A DNA stretch of 64,000 bases from Gloeothece verrucosa PCC 7822. Its GTDB lineage: Bacteria; Cyanobacteriota; Cyanobacteriia; Cyanobacteriales; Microcystaceae. How positions within the stretch are numbered: the stretch's first letter is position 1; the number at the start of each line of letters is the position of its first letter. The DNA lies in contig NC_014501.1 of NCBI RefSeq assembly GCF_000147335.1, positions 1,116,001 to 1,180,000 on the forward strand. Reading direction: 5' to 3'. Position numbers and translations under genes: made by a program. Under the pieces are notes generated by a model. It was given only the letters and a program-made list of their open reading frames with translations. It was not told where the DNA came from and ran no database searches. This document shows, piece after piece, positions 33,765 through 43,395 of the stretch.

Positions 33765-34799
33765 CTACCGCTCAAACCATTCTAAGACTCGATTCCAAGC
33801 CCACCAGGGATCATTATCTTGGTAAAGGCGTTGACAAGCTAAACTGCTGATGTAACCCACATGTCCACCATAACGAGTGATGACCAAATCAATCATCGGA
33901 TTTCCCTCACAAGCCGACCGTAAATCAGGAATAAGAGAAGGAGCAAACAAAGGATCATCAGCCGCATATAAAATTAACGTCGGTTTTTTGAGATGCTTTA
34001 AAAACGGTAGCGGACTACTAGCGGCATAATATTCTTCCACCGTAGAAAACCCCAAACCCTCAATGACAAATTGTTGATCAAATTTTCGAATACTATTACA
34101 CTGAACAATCGCATCCACATCCATCGCTTCAGGATGAGATCGTCGAATCTGCCAGGCCAATTGTTGCAGCCCTTTGGCGATACTCTTTTCCAAATATTTA
34201 CCCCATACATCCTCAACTAAATAAGATAAAGTTCTTTGAGAATCTAAATTAGGACAAATAACCGCGCCTCCTCCAATATCTGAAGATTTTAATCCTGACC
34301 TTTGAGTGATAGTTTCAGCTTCTTTGACACCCCATAAAGCCAATTGTCCCCCTAAAGAATAGCCGCTAAACCAAAAAGGCGGAGGACACCCTAACTCCAG
34401 TGCGGCATTGGCTATTTTAATAAAATCTTTTCCTTCATATAACCCATCAGACATTAAAGTAGGGGATAATTGAGCCGTTTTTCCATGACCTCGCCAGTCA
34501 AACAACACAACCGCATAGCCTTTAGCAAAAGCTTTACGTCCCAAAATTCTCAGTATCCATTGATCCTCGAGCGTCCCAATGATGCCATAAGTTGCAATAA
34601 TTGTACCGATGGGATGTTTCGGAAGGGCTAACAGACCAAAAATCGGCACTTCTTGCGCCCCAGTAAAAATAGTAGGCTGATAGGGCGGGGATGGTTCAGT
34701 TAGGGTTCTTTCCCATTTCCGCTTTGCAACAAAAGCCATGTACAGTGTCATGGATAACCCTTTTTGTAAAAATAAAGGTGGAGTATAGAGCGGCTTCAT
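33765..34799 (-). CDS. alpha/beta hydrolase
   Basis: 344 residues. Alpha/beta-hydrolase fold with the nucleophile elbow GYSLGGQ (S about 147), an oxyanion region near FDWRGHGKT, an acid in LYAADDPLFAP and the catalytic His in RYGGHVGY. Resembles the YheT/EMB8-type esterases found in cyanobacteria and chloroplasts, some of them lipases. The first 25 residues are hydrophobic-basic and may not be part of the mature fold; an internal Met at residue 17 is an alternative start. Substrate unknown. Confidence 0.83.
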   Translation of the reverse strand: MKPLYTPPLFLQKGLSMTLYMAFVAKRKWERTLTEPSPPYQPTIFTGAQEVPIFGLLALPKHPIGTIIATYGIIGTLEDQWILRILGRKAFAKGYAVVLFDWRGHGKTAQLSPTLMSDGLYEGKDFIKIANAALELGCPPPFWFSGYSLGGQLALWGVKEAETITQRSGLKSSDIGGGAVICPNLDSQRTLSYLVEDVWGKYLEKSIAKGLQQLAWQIRRSHPEAMDVDAIVQCNSIRKFDQQFVIEGLGFSTVEEYYAASSPLPFLKHLKKPTLILYAADDPLFAPSLIPDLRSACEGNPMIDLVITRYGGHVGYISSLACQRLYQDNDPWWAWNRVLEWFER

Positions 34800-34874
34800 G
34801 GTGGGACTAATGTTTGTTGTTCTTCTTCTTGTTTGATTTTTAACACACTCTTGTTAAAATAGGAATCAGTCAAT

Positions 34875-35762
34875 ATGTCAAAAACTGTGGTAAAAAAAGG
34901 AATTATTCCAGCAGCCGGATGGGGAACTCGTCTATTTCCTGCCACTAAAGTCTTAAAAAAAGAATTTTTTCCCATTATTGATCAAGATGGTCGAGCCAAG
35001 CCGATCATTTTAGCAATTGTTGAAGAATTATTGAGTGCGGGTTTAGAAGAAATCGCAATTATTATTCAAAAAAGCGCTCAACCCCTGTTTGAAAACTTTT
35101 TTAAAACTTTACCCCAACCAGAATTATACGCCAAACTCTCGCCCGAAAACCGCGATTACTGCGACTATTTACAAGAAATAGGCAAAAAAATTACTTTCAT
35201 TATTCAAGAACAACAGGAAGGCTACGGACATGCCGTTTATTGTGCCAAAGACTGGATCAATAACCAGCCATTTTTACTATCATTAGGAGATCATGTCTAT
35301 CGTTCAGAGACAGAAATCTCTTGTAGTAAACAGTTAGTAGAACTTTATCAAAAAGTCGAAAAAAATGTAGTAGGTTTAACCGTCATATCTGCCGAAATTC
35401 TGCATAAATCTGGAGTCGTTAGCGGAAATTGGCAAGAAAAAAATTCAGTTCTTACTATCAAAAAAACCTGGGAAAAACCCACCCGAGAAGAAGCCCGTTC
35501 ACAGTTACATATAGAAACCCTGCCAGAAAATCAATTTTTGGCTCTATTTGGATTATATATATTAAGCCCAAAAATCTTTGATTACTTAGGCCAAGAGATT
35601 CAAAACAATTGCCGTTATCGAGGAGAATTTCAACTAACAACCGCTTTAGATCAGCTATGTCAAAATGACGGGCTGATCGGTTATGTTGTTCGGGGTAACT
35701 ACTTTGATACAGGAATGCCGGAATTTTACCGAAAAACTTTAATTGAATTTAGCAAATTTTAA
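34875..35762 (+). CDS. galU: UTP-glucose-1-phosphate uridylyltransferase (GalU-like nucleotidyltransferase)
   Basis: 295 residues. The nucleotide-binding start is GIIPAAGWGTRLFPATKVLKKE, quoted in part as PAAGWGTRLFPAT; IIQEQQEGYGHAVY is the substrate loop, and LGDHVY the metal/catalytic aspartate region. It would make UDP-glucose from UTP and glucose 1-phosphate, for glycolipids and polysaccharides. The usual FxEKP motif appears as TWEKP; the KxxxPI loop of typical GalU (KEMLPI) is here KKEFFPI. A non-glucose substrate is possible; cyanobacteria also use the unrelated CugP. Confidence 0.8.
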   Translation: MSKTVVKKGIIPAAGWGTRLFPATKVLKKEFFPIIDQDGRAKPIILAIVEELLSAGLEEIAIIIQKSAQPLFENFFKTLPQPELYAKLSPENRDYCDYLQEIGKKITFIIQEQQEGYGHAVYCAKDWINNQPFLLSLGDHVYRSETEISCSKQLVELYQKVEKNVVGLTVISAEILHKSGVVSGNWQEKNSVLTIKKTWEKPTREEARSQLHIETLPENQFLALFGLYILSPKIFDYLGQEIQNNCRYRGEFQLTTALDQLCQNDGLIGYVVRGNYFDTGMPEFYRKTLIEFSKF

Positions 35763-35902
35763 GTAAAAATCATTAGATAAAAATCGGTATTTAATTATAA
35801 TTTTTATAACAGGATGGTTAATTCTACAGGAAAATCGGGCATCTTAGAAATAGTAGACCAGGTTTAACCTTATCGTAGGTTACCAAGGGCTAAATACTTA
35901 GT

Positions 35903-38900
35903 ATGACTAAAAAAAATCATAATCAAGAGCAATTGCTCCTAAAAATAACAAACTTCATTCACCACAGCCGTGATTTTAAAGACAGTTTACAAAAAATAGC
36001 TCAAGCCGCCCGCGACTTTTTAAAAGTTGATCGAGTGAAAATTTACCAATTTGCTGAAGATGGTAGCGGAGAAGTCATTGCTGAGTCAACAAATCTTGAG
36101 CGTCTTCCTTCTTTATTAGGACTTCATTTTCCCGGCACAGATATTCCCCTAAAAATACGAGAACAATTTGCCAAAGCACGACAAGGGGTAATCATTGATG
36201 TCAGCGCTAAACGTAAGACCATCAATATTCTCAATGAATACAGCGATCTCAAACAAACAAACTATCAACAACCCTCCTACTCTACAGTCCATCCTTGTCA
36301 TCTACGGTATCTATTAGCGATGGGAGTGCTTTCCTCTCTAGCCATACCCATCTTTTATTGGGATAAACTGTGGGGATTATTAGTGGCCCATCATAGCGAA
36401 CCTAGGCGTTTTTCCCAAGAACAACTGTGGACAATAGAATTATTATGCCGACAAATTTCCTTAGCCCTAGCCCAAAATACTTTAATTGCCCAATTTCAAA
36501 AACAAAAGCAACAAGAAGAATTTATTCAAAAAATTAACACCATTATTGACAATGACCCATCACCTAACCTGAGTCAAGGTTGGCAACAAGTCTTATCAGA
36601 AATTCTCAAAACCCTAGAAGCCGACGGCGCAAGACTCTATATTACATCCTTATTAGCCGAACAAAGCGATCAACTATATACCTATGGCATTCAGCCCATT
36701 TTTCCCGAATTAGAAGCACAACCCCAATGGCAAGCCTTGATGAAGGGAAAAACCCAACAGGCGGCACAAACTGAAATAAACAAGCAACCCCAAACCGATA
36801 GCACCGCGCTCAATTTAACCACTCGTCCCTTGATCTACACCTTAGCTGAACTCTGCAACGATCCTCAATATCATTTGCTCTCCAAAGCTTTCAGCAATCA
36901 ATCAATACAGTCTTTTTTATTCATTCCCCTGCGTTCTCGCAGTCAATGGGTCGGTTGCCTCACCCTGTTTCGCCAAGAAAGAGAATGGGAAACCCTCTGG
37001 GCCGGACGAGAAAATCCCGATCAGCGCAACCAAATGCCTAGACAGTCTTTTGTCGCTTGGTGCGAAATTCAGCGAGGCGTTCCAGACTGGACCGGTGAGC
37101 AACTAAAACTCGCCGAGATTTTAGGTCTTCATCTCTACATGATCCTTACCCAACAACGCTTAACCCATCTCATTCATCATCAAGCGTCCTATGATCCCAT
37201 TACTCAACTGCCCAATTGGATTATTTTTAATCACCGTCTTGCCTTGGCCTTAGTGGATGCGACTCATGGTAGCAATATGCTAGGCGTGCTGATTATTGAT
37301 CTCAATCAATTTAAACGCATTAATGATTCTTTAGGTCATGGAGTGGGAGATTATTTACTGCAAAAAGCCAGTGATCGTTTGCAAAATTGTCTAGAAAGTT
37401 ACTCATTCCTTGAGCCTTTACTAGCCCGTTGGCACGGAGCAGGATTTATTGTTTTACTTTCTCAACTGGCCTACGTTGACGAAGCCATTAATTTTTCTCA
37501 AAAACTCTTGAATGATTTTCAAGAACCTTTTTATGTTCAAAGTCAAGCAATTTATCTAGGAGTAAGCATCGGTATTGCTCTAGCTCCCTATGATGGCGAC
37601 AGTAGCGAAGTTTTGCTGAAAAATGCCGAATCAGCCATGTATCAAGCCAAACAACAGGGAAAAAACACCTATCAACTTTATCGCCCTGGCTCAAATCAAG
37701 ACTTCAATAAGCTCATTCTAGAAGCCGATTTACGTAAAGCCATTGAACGCAACGAGTTTGTCTTACATTATCAACCCCAAATCGAATTAGCCACCGGCAA
37801 ATTGATCGGCGTAGAAGCGTTAATTCGCTGGCAACATCCCTGTTTAGGAATGGTATCACCGGCTTTATTTATTCCTTTAGCCGAAGAAACTGGGTTAATT
37901 TGCCCTATCGGAGAATGGGCCTTAAAAACAGCCTGTCATCAGTATCAAATTTGGCAACAGGCAGGACTACCCAAAATACAAATGGCGGTTAATCTTTCTG
38001 CTTTTCAACTCCAACAATATGATATCGTTGCCCGCATTGCCAAAATAATTCAAGAAACTCGCATTAATCCCAGAGATTTAGAACTGGAAATTACTGAAAC
38101 CACAGTGATCCAAAATCTCGAGCGCATGACCAGTATCATAGAACAACTCAAACAGATGGGCATCAAAATCGCTATTGATGATTTTGGAACCGGTTATTCT
38201 TCTCTCAATGTCCTCAAACATTTACCGGTTAATACCCTCAAAATCGATAAGTCTTTTGTGCAAGACCTCAGCAATGACCCTAATGACGCTAAACTCTGTC
38301 AAGCGATTATTATGCTCGGCAAAGCCTTTAAACTCGAAGTCTTAGCCGAAGGAGTAGAGACTATCAAACAGTTAGAATTCTTAAAAAATTGTGGCTGCGA
38401 TCATGCTCAAGGTTTTCTCATTAGCCGCCCTGTACCTCCAGATGCCTTGCTCGGAAGTCTGCTTCACGCTCAACTGTGCGGAACGAGTTCGGTCCCCCAG
38501 TTAATTCCCTCTCCCAGTGCCTTATTAGCCAAAACCTTCCATCAAACCCTACAAGATTGGTACAGTTTGAACCTTCCTAATTTTAACGCACTCGAAAAAG
38601 GTCTTACAGCCGCTCCTGAAACCGACGTGCCCAACGAGTTCTCCTCTCGGGAACCGAACTTGCTGACCACTCCACTGCTCACCCTCTCAACCGAACAGCA
38701 TCAGGCTAATGAAAATCTTCAACAATACCTTGATCTTAAACAAGAAATTCAACACTTCAGCACCCGAGAAAGAATCTTCAGGGAAGTAGCGCCAAAAATT
38801 TGCTCCTCTCATAGGCTTGATGATATTCTCAATACTATTGTCACTGAAGTGCGTCATCTGCTCCATAGTGATCGAGTATTTCTCTACCGTTTTAATGAGC

Positions 38901-39796
38901 ATTGGGTGGGTACAGTCGTTGTTGAATCCGTCGCCGCTCCGGAATTTTCCATTTTAGGAGAATCCATTGATGAACCCTGTTTTCGAGACCAATATGTTAA
39001 ATATTATCATCAGGGACGGGTTAAAGCTATTGAGGATATTGAACAGGCTGAAATTGCTCTTTGTCACCGTGAGTTATTAAAACGCTATCAAGTTAAAGCT
39101 AACCTCGTTTTACCAGTGGTGGCTTTTGATCAACTCTGGGGACTATTAATTGCTCATGATTGTCATCAACCTCGAAAATGGTTAGACCATGAAATTACTC
39201 TCCTATCTCAGATTACAATTACCGCCGCCATCGCTATTCACCAAGGAGAACTCCATCAACAACTTCAAAATGCTAATCTAGAACTGAAAAAACTTTCCGC
39301 CATCGATGGATTAACCCAAGTCGCGAACCGCCACCGTTTCGATGTCTATTTAGAGCAAGAATGGCGACGGTTAATGCGTTCTCGGCATAGTTTGTCTTTA
39401 ATTTTGTCTGATGTGGATCATTTTAAATGGTACAACGACACCTACGGACATTTAGCTGGCGATCATTGCTTGCAGCAAATTGCTAGAGTGATCAAAACTA
39501 GCGTTGGACGACCTGCTGATTTAGTTGCCCGTTATGGCGGAGAAGAATTTGCTATTGTTCTACCAGAAACTTCTTTAAAAGGAGCTTTATTTGTAGCAGA
39601 ACAAATTCGTCAAAAAGTTAAAAACTTAACGATTCCCCATACTAAATCAGCTTATCAGTGCGTTACCCTCAGTTTAGGCGTCGCCAGTCTGATCCCGAGT
39701 GGTGCCCTTTCTCCTAAAGCGTTGATTAATGCTGCCGATGAAGCACTTTATCAAGCCAAAGCCAACGGACGTGATCGAGTCGTTTCTATCCCATAA
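35903..39796 (+). CDS. GAF/GGDEF/EAL/GAF/GGDEF cyclic-di-GMP signalling protein, photoreceptor-like
   Basis: 1297 residues. Order: a phytochrome-like GAF (about 15-190) with FPGTDIP (78-83) and C132-H133 in VHPCHLRYL; a second GAF without a chromophore motif (about 225-415); a degenerate GGDEF (about 425-590) with HGAGF near 511; an EAL domain (about 605-855) with EALIRW, DDFGTGYSSL and AEGVET intact; a CBCR-like GAF (about 950-1105) with DEPCF near 1026 and LCHRELLKRYQVKANLVLPV near 1054; and an active-type GGEEF domain (GGEEF near 1212) with an RPAD inhibitory site just before. It should make c-di-GMP at the C-terminus and hydrolyse it in the EAL domain, with light or bilin input likely from the GAFs. 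Confidence 0.88.
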   Translation: MTKKNHNQEQLLLKITNFIHHSRDFKDSLQKIAQAARDFLKVDRVKIYQFAEDGSGEVIAESTNLERLPSLLGLHFPGTDIPLKIREQFAKARQGVIIDVSAKRKTINILNEYSDLKQTNYQQPSYSTVHPCHLRYLLAMGVLSSLAIPIFYWDKLWGLLVAHHSEPRRFSQEQLWTIELLCRQISLALAQNTLIAQFQKQKQQEEFIQKINTIIDNDPSPNLSQGWQQVLSEILKTLEADGARLYITSLLAEQSDQLYTYGIQPIFPELEAQPQWQALMKGKTQQAAQTEINKQPQTDSTALNLTTRPLIYTLAELCNDPQYHLLSKAFSNQSIQSFLFIPLRSRSQWVGCLTLFRQEREWETLWAGRENPDQRNQMPRQSFVAWCEIQRGVPDWTGEQLKLAEILGLHLYMILTQQRLTHLIHHQASYDPITQLPNWIIFNHRLALALVDATHGSNMLGVLIIDLNQFKRINDSLGHGVGDYLLQKASDRLQNCLESYSFLEPLLARWHGAGFIVLLSQLAYVDEAINFSQKLLNDFQEPFYVQSQAIYLGVSIGIALAPYDGDSSEVLLKNAESAMYQAKQQGKNTYQLYRPGSNQDFNKLILEADLRKAIERNEFVLHYQPQIELATGKLIGVEALIRWQHPCLGMVSPALFIPLAEETGLICPIGEWALKTACHQYQIWQQAGLPKIQMAVNLSAFQLQQYDIVARIAKIIQETRINPRDLELEITETTVIQNLERMTSIIEQLKQMGIKIAIDDFGTGYSSLNVLKHLPVNTLKIDKSFVQDLSNDPNDAKLCQAIIMLGKAFKLEVLAEGVETIKQLEFLKNCGCDHAQGFLISRPVPPDALLGSLLHAQLCGTSSVPQLIPSPSALLAKTFHQTLQDWYSLNLPNFNALEKGLTAAPETDVPNEFSSREPNLLTTPLLTLSTEQHQANENLQQYLDLKQEIQHFSTRERIFREVAPKICSSHRLDDILNTIVTEVRHLLHSDRVFLYRFNEHWVGTVVVESVAAPEFSILGESIDEPCFRDQYVKYYHQGRVKAIEDIEQAEIALCHRELLKRYQVKANLVLPVVAFDQLWGLLIAHDCHQPRKWLDHEITLLSQITITAAIAIHQGELHQQLQNANLELKKLSAIDGLTQVANRHRFDVYLEQEWRRLMRSRHSLSLILSDVDHFKWYNDTYGHLAGDHCLQQIARVIKTSVGRPADLVARYGGEEFAIVLPETSLKGALFVAEQIRQKVKNLTIPHTKSAYQCVTLSLGVASLIPSGALSPKALINAADEALYQAKANGRDRVVSIP
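38476..38494. repeat. dispersed palindrome, copy inside the GGDEF/EAL gene
   Basis: GTGCGGAACGAGTTCGGTC matches the 20-bp palindrome at 21438-21457 in its first 15 bases. It encodes CGTSSVP in the linker between the EAL and the last GAF domain. A second weak match, GTGCCCAACGAGTTC, is at 38627-38641. Confidence 0.6.
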
Positions 39797-39829
39797 AAAG
39801 CCGGGAATTCTTCGATACCCCAATCCCAC

Positions 39830-40102
39830 TTAAGTTTCTTGTGGTCTCGGTGCCGGGATGATACAACAGTTGATATCATCTAAACAGACTTTTCCCCACT
39901 GTAAAGCCCAACGCACCAACTCTACACGATTATCTGTTTTGGTTTTAGTCAAAATGTTGCTAATATGGTTATCCACCGTTCTCTTGCTAATTTCTAGCCG
40001 ATTGGCGATTTCCAAATTAGTCAGACCATTCGCTACTAACTCAATAATTTGCAGTTCCCTCTCTGATAATGAAGCAGGGGTTTCAAACTTACTGCTAGCC
40101 AT
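39830..40102 (-). CDS. pedR: stand-alone LuxR-type regulator, PedR-like
   Basis: 90 residues from the ATG at 40102, which has an AAGGGA ribosome binding site; an upstream in-frame GTG at 40132 would add 10. It is just a GerE/LuxR helix-turn-helix: ERELQIIELVANGLTNLEIANRLEISKRTVDNHISNIL shown here by EIANRLEISKRTVDNHI. No receiver domain is present. A Cys-rich tail, VCLDDINCC, follows. PedR of Synechocystis is the same size, has no sensor domain and responds to photosynthetic electron transport through a thioredoxin-reducible cysteine; the tail fits. Convergent with the GGDEF/EAL gene. Confidence 0.78.
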   Translation of the reverse strand: MASSKFETPASLSERELQIIELVANGLTNLEIANRLEISKRTVDNHISNILTKTKTDNRVELVRWALQWGKVCLDDINCCIIPAPRPQET

Positions 40103-40132
40103 AAGTATTTGTCCCTTAGCAAAATTACTCAC

Positions 40133-40519
40133 CCTTTTTTTTATTGTAGTTGATCGTTTAGCTAGATATTGTTAAGAAGTTATAATCAAAGTCATCGATT
40201 AGAAATCTTAATTGTCACCATTTAGATTTAAGATTTTCTCCAGATACATAGCACTTTTTTTGAATTACGCCACTATCTTAAGGAAGATTTTGAGACAGTT
40301 GTTTCTCGTGCCTCTCAATTCTGCTCAACTAAAACGAAAAAAAGATTAAGTAATCTTGTTAGATCATCAGAACATATTACAATAAGTAAAAAATTTCTCA
40401 AATGTTCTCGCGCTAAAGACTTGGGTTAAGCTTGTCGGTTACACATTTGAGGGTTTGCCAAAAAGGTAAGATAGCGATCTGCTGTTAATTCCCAACACTA
40501 ATTAAGGCTAGGAAAGAAG
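40133..40519. other. 387-bp intergenic region with a duplicated gene end
   Basis: Near 40449-40477 is GAGGGTTTGCCAAAAAGG and TAAGATAGCGAT; nearly the same sequence recurs at 40576-40604 inside the 3' end of the next gene. On the minus strand both encode the end of the same protein (IAILPFW-type), so the intergenic copy is a relic of a duplicated 3' end. The pedR-like gene promoter should also be here. Confidence 0.6.
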
Positions 40520-41455
40520 CTAAAAATCAGTATCATGTCTATCTTGTTGGCTATAGAGATGATAATAAATGACACTTTTGAGGGTTTGCCAAAAGGGTAA
40601 AATAGCGATATTGAGCAGAAAATAAATTATAATCGCTCCTTTAATAAAATTGTTAATAATTGATAATAATACCAAGGATGAAACTTGATTGAATAATCCT
40701 GTCATCGCATAGACAGCCGCAAAAATTAGGGGAATACCTGACAAAAGATAAAGCGGCATAGTTAATAATATTACTAGAAAAATAATGAAAAGTATAGACC
40801 AAGCAAAGCCGCTAGTTAATTTCCAGCTACGAATAATAGCATCCCCAAGCTGGAGATTTTTTTCGATGGCTAAAGGGACTTCGGGAAAAAATAAACGAGC
40901 ATAAAACCAGCTAAATCCTATGACAAAAAAGAGATAACCAACCCATTGAATCATTAACTGTAGCTTTGGGTTGGGGATGAAACTAGCAGGAACATAAAAG
41001 ACCATGACCTGAATAATTTGCCAGACTCTAAAAATAAAAAAGAAAAGAATAAGGTATAAGAAGTGATTCAAAATAAACTGCAACCTTCTAGGTTTTAATT
41101 CCTGACGCGCTTGCCGAACCGTTTCAGGCTTATTAATTAATAGACTAAAAGCTAATCTAGAAATGACTCCAGTATTAGTTAAAAACTGAGCCGCACAATA
41201 AGCGAAAAAAATTAGCCAAAAAGGCATCAATACCATTAAAAACCACAAAAAACCGGGGATGTCTCCCGATTTAGGTAAAATAGTTACAAGAAAAGTTTTT
41301 AATAGATCAAAAAGAATTAAAACTAAAAAAGGAGCTAAAAGCCAAAGGTTAGCCAACAGTGAAATGCCCAAATAAGTTTTAAAATTATCGCGGTAGAGTC
41401 GTACCCCAGCACTAATAATACTGATTACCTTGAGAGGATCTCGACGTTGAGACAT
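40520..41455 (-). CDS. multi-pass membrane protein of unknown function
   Basis: 311 residues with about six strongly hydrophobic segments (beginning LGISLLANLWLLAPFLVLIL, partly shown, and PFWLIFFAYCAAQFL). The short cytoplasmic head SQRRDPLKVISIISAGVRLYRDNFK resembles the starts of membrane proteins related to the glycerophosphodiester phosphodiesterase membrane domain and YciC-like families, in which several helices follow. No catalytic motif is visible. A copy of its 3' end lies downstream (40449-40477), showing a local duplication. Stands alone, divergent from the MscS gene. Confidence 0.7.
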   Translation of the reverse strand: MSQRRDPLKVISIISAGVRLYRDNFKTYLGISLLANLWLLAPFLVLILFDLLKTFLVTILPKSGDIPGFLWFLMVLMPFWLIFFAYCAAQFLTNTGVISRLAFSLLINKPETVRQARQELKPRRLQFILNHFLYLILFFFIFRVWQIIQVMVFYVPASFIPNPKLQLMIQWVGYLFFVIGFSWFYARLFFPEVPLAIEKNLQLGDAIIRSWKLTSGFAWSILFIIFLVILLTMPLYLLSGIPLIFAAVYAMTGLFNQVSSLVLLSIINNFIKGAIIIYFLLNIAILPFWQTLKSVIYYHLYSQQDRHDTDF

Positions 41456-41579
41456 TGTGAGTGACCTATAACCCTGGTATAATTGCTATCTTAGCCCAGG
41501 AAGTTTAAACTTATCAGAAAATCTTACCCACATTTAAGCTTTGATATAACTTGAAAAAGACTTTCAGCCTCTATTAAAG

Positions 41580-42347
41580 ATGAAAACTCAAAAACGAAGG
41601 CAAATAAGCCGACAAAAAAATCAAGGCCAAATAGCCAGAAATATTGCTTCAGGATTAATATGTCTTTTAATGGTTATTTTACTGAGCAGTTCACAAAGCT
41701 TAGTCTTAGCTCAACACCCCTCTCAAAGGCTTAATTCCAAGGTCTTTTCTAACGGAAATATAGGAGATGCAGAATTTGCCTCTATTTACCTAGATGGAAA
41801 TTTTTTATTTGAAATAGGCTCCCCAGAAGTTTCACCTTCACAATTAGAATCTAACGGGGGTTTATCACCAATTGAAAGAAGAGTTCAGCGCATTCAAGGA
41901 ACACTCAATAGTATTATTAATACAGGTTTCGATACGGATTCCCTCAGAGTGAACACATCTATTCTTAATGGGTTAACCGTCATTGTTGCCTCTGATCAAA
42001 AGCTTTTAACTCGACGAGTCATCATCACAGTCACTGAAATAGACGCTCAAATAAATTCAAGTTCAGTGCTAGATTTAGCAGAGCAATGGAGTGATATTAT
42101 TCAAAAAGCCCTCATTGAAGCTAGACAAGCACGTCAACCTAGAGCCAGAAAACGCCAAGCCGCAACAGCAGCAGCAATAATTTTAGGAATGATTATGATT
42201 AGCTATTTACTCGCTTGGAGGCAAAACTTATTAAAGGCTCGCTTTTACGAACTCAATAAAAGATATCAAAAACAATATTCTACTACCTTAGAATCCCGAC
42301 ACGGAATCTTTATCATCAGAATTAGAATTATTATTATTCTCCTTTGA
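41580..42347 (+). CDS. MscS-family channel, N-terminal half (separated by a frameshift)
   Basis: 255 codons. A basic N-terminus and signal anchor (about 20-45) precede a periplasmic-type domain with LNGLTVIVASDQKLLTRRVIITVTE (partly quoted) and AEQWSDIIQKALIEAR, then one membrane helix TAAAIILGMIMISYLLAW (about 195-213). The last ~17 residues after TTLES are out-of-frame nonsense. In the +1 frame from 42298 the coding continues DTESLSSELELLLFSFENEDFL and joins the MscS domain at 42391. The cause is one extra C in the CCC run at 42295-42297. Without it the gene would encode about 604 residues (41580-43395). Confidence 0.8.
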   Translation: MKTQKRRQISRQKNQGQIARNIASGLICLLMVILLSSSQSLVLAQHPSQRLNSKVFSNGNIGDAEFASIYLDGNFLFEIGSPEVSPSQLESNGGLSPIERRVQRIQGTLNSIINTGFDTDSLRVNTSILNGLTVIVASDQKLLTRRVIITVTEIDAQINSSSVLDLAEQWSDIIQKALIEARQARQPRARKRQAATAAAIILGMIMISYLLAWRQNLLKARFYELNKRYQKQYSTTLESRHGIFIIRIRIIIILL

Positions 42348-42390
42348 AAATGAAGATTTCTTAGCGACTCCTTTAGAAGTTTTAAGTACA

Positions 42391-43395
42391 TTGAAACTTC
42401 CCAAAAAAGCGAACCTTGAACAACGGCTAACCTTAAATATACTGCTCCGCCAACTCCTACGAATCGCACAAGTATTGCTTTGGTATAGTGGCATAGTCGG
42501 GATTTTATGTGTGTTTCCTGAAACTCGTTTAGAAGGACGTAGCTTTATTTTTATTCCTTTAAAGATTTTATTAATTGGGTTTATCCTATCATTAATTAAT
42601 AGTTTAGTAATATTGTACCTTAATCATCAGCTACGAGCCTGGGCAGAAGATGGATCAATTGACCCTGAACTCTGTCAACGACGAGTGCTACGAGTGCCTA
42701 CCTTATTAGAAGTTTCACGAGGAATCATTAAGTTCGTCTCCTTAGCAATAGGAACGATTTGGTTTTTAACATGGCAGGAACTCCCTCTTAGCTGGTTAAC
42801 CGGAGCCGGTTTAGTTGGAGCCGCTCTTACCTTCGTATTTCAAAATTTATTAAAAGACTGGGTGAACGGCATTTTAATTATTTTTGAAGATCAGTATATA
42901 GTCGGTGATATGGTTGATATAGGAGGATTTAGAGGAATAGTCGAACAGATGAGTCTACGAGCTACTCAAGTGCGAGGTTTTCAAGGTGGAAGTTTGAGTA
43001 CCATTCCTCACAATCAAATTACCATCGTTCACAATCTCTCTAAAGATTGGGCCTGGATAAATTTCAGCATAGAAGTTGCTTATGAAACGGATATGACTGC
43101 CGCCTTAGAGTTAATGAAGCAAATAGCTCAAGAAATGGCTGATGATCCTCAATGGCAAGAAGATATCATCGATCCAGTAAGTCTCATGGGTGTAGATCGG
43201 GTTGCCCATTCCGGAATTGAACTGATGATGTGGATCAAAGTAAAGCGCTTAAAACAATGGATAGTAGAACGAGAGTTCCGTCGCCGTCTTAAATTAGCAT
43301 TTGATCAGCATGGAATTCAAATCGGCGTTCCCATGCAAAACCTTTCATTTCCTGCAAACTCCGCTATCAAATTTTCAAAAATAAATGATCAATAG
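42391..43395 (+). CDS. MscS-family mechanosensitive channel, C-terminal half
   Basis: 334 residues if started at the TTG at 42391; the reading frame is open further upstream, to 42298, and is part of the same gene as the preceding entry. Three membrane helices are followed by the MscS pore and beta domains: GAGLVGAALTFVFQNLLKDWVNGILI (pore helix, partly quoted), FEDQYIVGDMVDIGGFRGIVEQMSLRATQVR, and PHNQI. Homologues release solutes under osmotic stress. This half includes the complete pore-forming module, so it could work by itself if translated. It overlaps the following MlaE gene by 11 bases. Confidence 0.85.
   Translation: MKLPKKANLEQRLTLNILLRQLLRIAQVLLWYSGIVGILCVFPETRLEGRSFIFIPLKILLIGFILSLINSLVILYLNHQLRAWAEDGSIDPELCQRRVLRVPTLLEVSRGIIKFVSLAIGTIWFLTWQELPLSWLTGAGLVGAALTFVFQNLLKDWVNGILIIFEDQYIVGDMVDIGGFRGIVEQMSLRATQVRGFQGGSLSTIPHNQITIVHNLSKDWAWINFSIEVAYETDMTAALELMKQIAQEMADDPQWQEDIIDPVSLMGVDRVAHSGIELMMWIKVKRLKQWIVEREFRRRLKLAFDQHGIQIGVPMQNLSFPANSAIKFSKINDQ

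Noticed and set aside
36580..38902. Several 60-71 codon frames overlapping the GGDEF/EAL gene
   Set aside because: All lie within a clear, fully open gene in other frames and have no independent support.
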